Of a stretch of DNA of 39,394 bases, positions 36,720-39,394 are shown piece by piece. The notes under the pieces are model-generated. The model had not been told where the DNA came from and did no database searches. It saw only the letters and a program-made list of their open reading frames with translations. The position numbers were made by a program, and so were the translations under genes. The DNA is taken from positions 112,314 to 151,707 of the forward strand of contig NW_006920416.1 of NCBI RefSeq assembly GCF_000344685.1, in the 5' to 3' direction. The stretch's first letter is position 1. Each line of letters begins with the position of its first letter. Source of the stretch: Gloeophyllum trabeum ATCC 11539. Its lineage: Eukaryota > Basidiomycota > Agaricomycetes > Gloeophyllales > Gloeophyllaceae.

Positions 36720-37170
36720 CTAATGTAATATAGTGATGCCACATGTATTCTGCCACCCACAGCAGGTCCCCCAAAATTTCCCGGATTTTTGCGCATTTTT
36801 ACTGATTTTATACCAGCTGCTAAGTAGCTGTTGCGTGGTGCTCTAGACACATTTCCACACTATGTATAGGTCCGGCACCATTGGGCCTGGCCCCAGAAAT
36901 ACAGTATGATTTTCCATATTTGTTCATATTTTTCTAGGGCCTACAGTGCCACGTATGGCCACCCACCTATTATTGGCAACAGCTTAGACCAAATCCCAAT
37001 TTGGATCTCCATGCCGGAGATGCCGGGGCTGTCGTATTCAAGCCCAGCTGGGCTGCTGGTAGCTCTATAATGTATCGGGGAGAATAATGCATAAACACCG
37101 CACATGTAGCCTGTTTAATGTAATAGGGTACATGGTAGTATTGGGTGAATAATGTAATAATACTACAGCA
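36720..37170 (-). repeat. Dispersed repeat family A, copy 2 (inverted)
   Basis: On the minus strand it has the same block order as copy 1, with GATCCAAATTGGG (36995-37007 on +) in place of GATCCAGATCGGG, then TAGGCCCTAGAAAAAT and a TATAAAATCAGTAAAAATGCG-type block, ending near CACTATATTACATTAG. CpG in the core has turned to TpG or CpA, as expected of an older methylated copy. Confidence 0.6.
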
Positions 37171-37339
37171 AGAGGTGAGCGCACTTTTTACAGCCATGCC
37201 AGAACACCAGTGGTTCCCACCATCGTAATACAGTACAAAGAGATACACTGTACAACCCATGTGCATTAGGCCAGTGACTGTAGATCAGCTGTGATTACAA
37301 GGACTGGCTGCTGGCTGACTTTGATATACAGTGCTGTAT

Positions 37340-37530
37340 TACAATGGGTTGATAATGGCTGGTACTGTAGATGACTGTGAATGGTACTGTACTCCATTTC
37401 CGGGCTGAATGCAGTGTACTGTAGATGGCACTGTGGATGGATGGATGGCCCTATAGAGGGCACTGTAGATGGTACTGTACATGAATGGCTGGCCTCATAC
37501 ATGGTACTGTAGATGGAACTGTAAATCATA
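37340..37530. repeat. Degenerate short repeats around GTACTGTAGATGG
   Basis: About eight imperfect copies of a word close to GGTACTGTAGATGG, plus a GGATGGATGG run. Copies differ by a few bases and spacing varies, so this is an eroded tandem array. Confidence 0.6.
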
Positions 37531-38174
37531 TTCGGCTGGAATGCTGGATGCCAAAGCGTGATTAGTGCTATTAATAGAATTATGGCTTCAAAAGCTTCTG
37601 TAGGGCAAACATTAATCTGGAAAAATGCTGAATAAATCATAAAATATTGATGGATGGGTATGCTGCTGATGCACACTATACAATAGGTAATCAGCTGCTA
37701 AGAATAGCAAAATATGATAGGGTAGTCGTTAAAACCACATTTATGTGCTATGCACCCACATGGGATTTATTCCCAGGGGTACTGTGGATTAGTGCATAGA
37801 AATGTGAGAAATGGATCAATGGCATGGATACACTGCTTGTTTTAGCTATAAGGTCACATAAATTATATTTCTTACCACCGGCTCTGGGACATTATTTTGT
37901 GATTTCCTAGTCCAGTACTGGTGAGAAGTCTATGCCCCTTTGAGGGTTTGGTCACCTAATATGTAGCTACGGGTTTACTCAAGAGTGCGGGAGAATCTAG
38001 CCACTTCATAAATAGCTACCGCCTTTCACTGGTGCTCCTCCTGGAGCCTTTCCCCAGGTACCGCCACTGAGTTTGATGGTCCGCACAGCCTCTCCCTAGT
38101 ATATAGAGTGGTATGCCATCAAGGCGTAACAATTTCTGCACCATCTACGTCACTATTCATGGAGATATAGAGAT

Positions 38175-38578
38175 GCATAGCAAATGTGACACAAAAACAC
38201 AAAGATGTTGCTACACCACATGAACCATACATGATATCTTCCTGCGGATACTCGCTGGTACCTCTCCAGGTATGCCCCATCAATCATACATCTTGTCCCA
38301 GGTGTCCCACTACGTTGCAGGCTGGAGAGTGTGTCAGTTTCTGGCATACAGCTGGAACCCGGGCTGAAGCCAAGTGCTTACCAGCACTGCAGTTCTGCAA
38401 TGCACATACTTCTTGCTGTAGCCTGCTGCTGCATGGATGGTGGTGGGACACCTGGGACAAGATGTATGATTGATGGGGCATACCTGGAGAGGTACCAGCG
38501 AGTATCCGCAGGAAGATATCATGTATGGTTCATGTGGTGTAGCAATGTCTTTGTGTTTTTGTGTCACATTTGCTATGC
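38175..38578. repeat. 136-bp inverted repeat, 134/136 identical
   Basis: Arms 38175-38310 and 38443-38578 pair at 134 of 136 positions, with adjacent differences near 38205 and 38548, and a 132-bp unrelated spacer. Transcription would give a long, near-perfect hairpin RNA. Much better preserved than the surrounding repeats. Confidence 0.93.
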
Positions 38579-38894
38579 CAGTAGCCAGTCCTTGTAATTA
38601 CAGCTGATCTACAGTCGCTGGCTTAATGCACATTGCCCTCACAGTATATCCCTTGCTACTGTACTACAAATGGGGAACCATGACTGGCCAGAATATAATG
38701 AGAATCCAGGATTTTCTGTGCATCATCCAATTTAGGTAATTTCTGTTTCCGGCAGTTCTCAGATGCACCATTTGGCCTTGGTTTCACAGTGTCGCTTCAT
38801 CTCTGGCAATAGTATGGTTAATTGTCGTATTAGCTCTGACCTCAGAGTGTGCCCTTCGACTCAGCTGATGCTGTAGTATCAATGTATTACAGCC

Positions 38895-39340
38895 CTATTG
38901 TGGTCACAAACCCTTATGCATTACACAGGATAACATTCCAGTGTAATGTATTATGACCCTCCCTTGTCCCGGGAGGGGTGCTGGGTGCCGGGCTGGGTTT
39001 CAAATGGCCTGCCCGGCATCTAGGCATCAAGATCCAGATCGGGTTTGGGTGTATACCCTGGGAAACAGCCACCCCAATTAGTCCAGGAGGGTAATAATAG
39101 CCTGGGGCCATCATTCTGGGCCGGAAAAATCCAGTACAATCGCAGTAAAATCGGAATATATTGGTGGGACCCAGATACCACATCTTAGTGCTATAAATAG
39201 GTCCAGCCCATATATAGATCACTGCAGGATAATACTTGGCAGCCCATATAAAATCGGAAAAAATGCGCAAAAATGCACAAAAATCAGGGATGCTGGTAGT
39301 GGCTCCTGTGCACAGATGCCATCACTACATTACATAATGG
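38895..39340 (+). repeat. Dispersed repeat family A, copy 3
   Basis: Same block order as copy 1: CCCGGCATCTAGGCATC, GATCCAGATCGGG (39031-39043), GGCCGGAAAAATCC, ATAAAATCGGAAAAAATGCG and an end near CATCACTACATTACATAATGG. Retains more CpG than copy 2. Confidence 0.65.
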
Positions 39341-39394
39341 ACTTCCTAATATGGAAGTATATCAAATGGTACACTCCAGGGACCCATTTTTCAT

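Larger units (their letters stand above)
37261..38631. mobile_element. Nested foldback element (family C)
   Basis: Outer arms 37261-37309 and 38583-38631 are complementary at 46 of 49 positions; the three differences are transitions. Weaker complementarity extends outward to about 37195 and 38705. Inside are a run of short degenerate repeats (37340-37530) and an inner inverted repeat with 136-bp arms. No transposase frame is visible. It may be a non-autonomous foldback or two elements, one inserted in the other. Confidence 0.6.

Noticed and set aside
38153..38597. Pair of similar frames encoding GTPGTRCMIDGAYLERYQ on opposite strands
   Set aside because: The likeness comes from the 136-bp inverted repeat read on each strand, not from two genes.

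Overview
The window looks like nuclear DNA of a filamentous basidiomycete, probably an Agaricomycete (mushroom or polypore lineage). The protein genes are cut by many short GT-AG introns (mostly 44-66 nt), their codons are GC-rich, and their closest recognisable families (Drs2-type flippase, Spa2 polarisome protein, Ifa38 ketoacyl reductase, Pex1, Bud4-like PH protein) form a typical fungal housekeeping set. The placement in Agaricomycetes is inference from gene style, not a database match.

Layout, left to right. 1-847: no recognised gene, several inverted repeats. 856-5624: a complete hAT-type DNA transposon with matching terminal inverted repeats, identical 8-bp target-site duplications (848-855 and 5625-5632), subterminal palindromic arrays and a multi-exon transposase. 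6227-6312 (-): intron-containing tRNA-Gln(TTG). 6511-11443 (+): 22-exon P4-ATPase (DRS2 type). 12171-12692 (+): broken fungal kinase-like relic, followed by GC-rich hairpins and a tRNA-like stretch. 13456-16722 (-): eight-exon Spa2 polarisome gene. 17173-18619 (+): eight-exon very-long-chain 3-oxoacyl-CoA reductase (IFA38), divergent from SPA2. 18855-about 19960 (+): CpG-poor gene relic. 20769-22192 (+): membrane-anchored sterol-esterase-like lipase. 22763-23050 (+): small secreted protein with a TATA box. 23250-27292 (+): 19-exon PEX1. 27486-27818 (-): small unrecognised two-exon gene. 27857-32306 (+): eight-exon Bud4/anillin-like PH-domain gene. 32307-39394: no intact gene; a repeat-dense, CpG-poor block with a dispersed repeat family in three copies, a 2.4-kb compound inverted element, and a nested foldback whose inner arms are 134/136 identical.

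Exon models were built by hand from splice sites, reading-frame phase and family motifs. All seven multi-exon models with a defined start (DRS2, SPA2, IFA38, lipase, SSP, PEX1, BUD4) sum to a multiple of three and end at a stop codon. The genes do not form a metabolic cluster. Lipid handling (flippase, fatty-acid elongation, lipase, peroxisome import) and cell polarity or septation (Spa2, Bud4) recur, but nothing here shows co-regulation. I see no clear undescribed defence or biosynthetic system. The most unusual material is the near-intact hAT element, the stopless intron inside the flippase's DGET motif, and the nested foldbacks at the right end.
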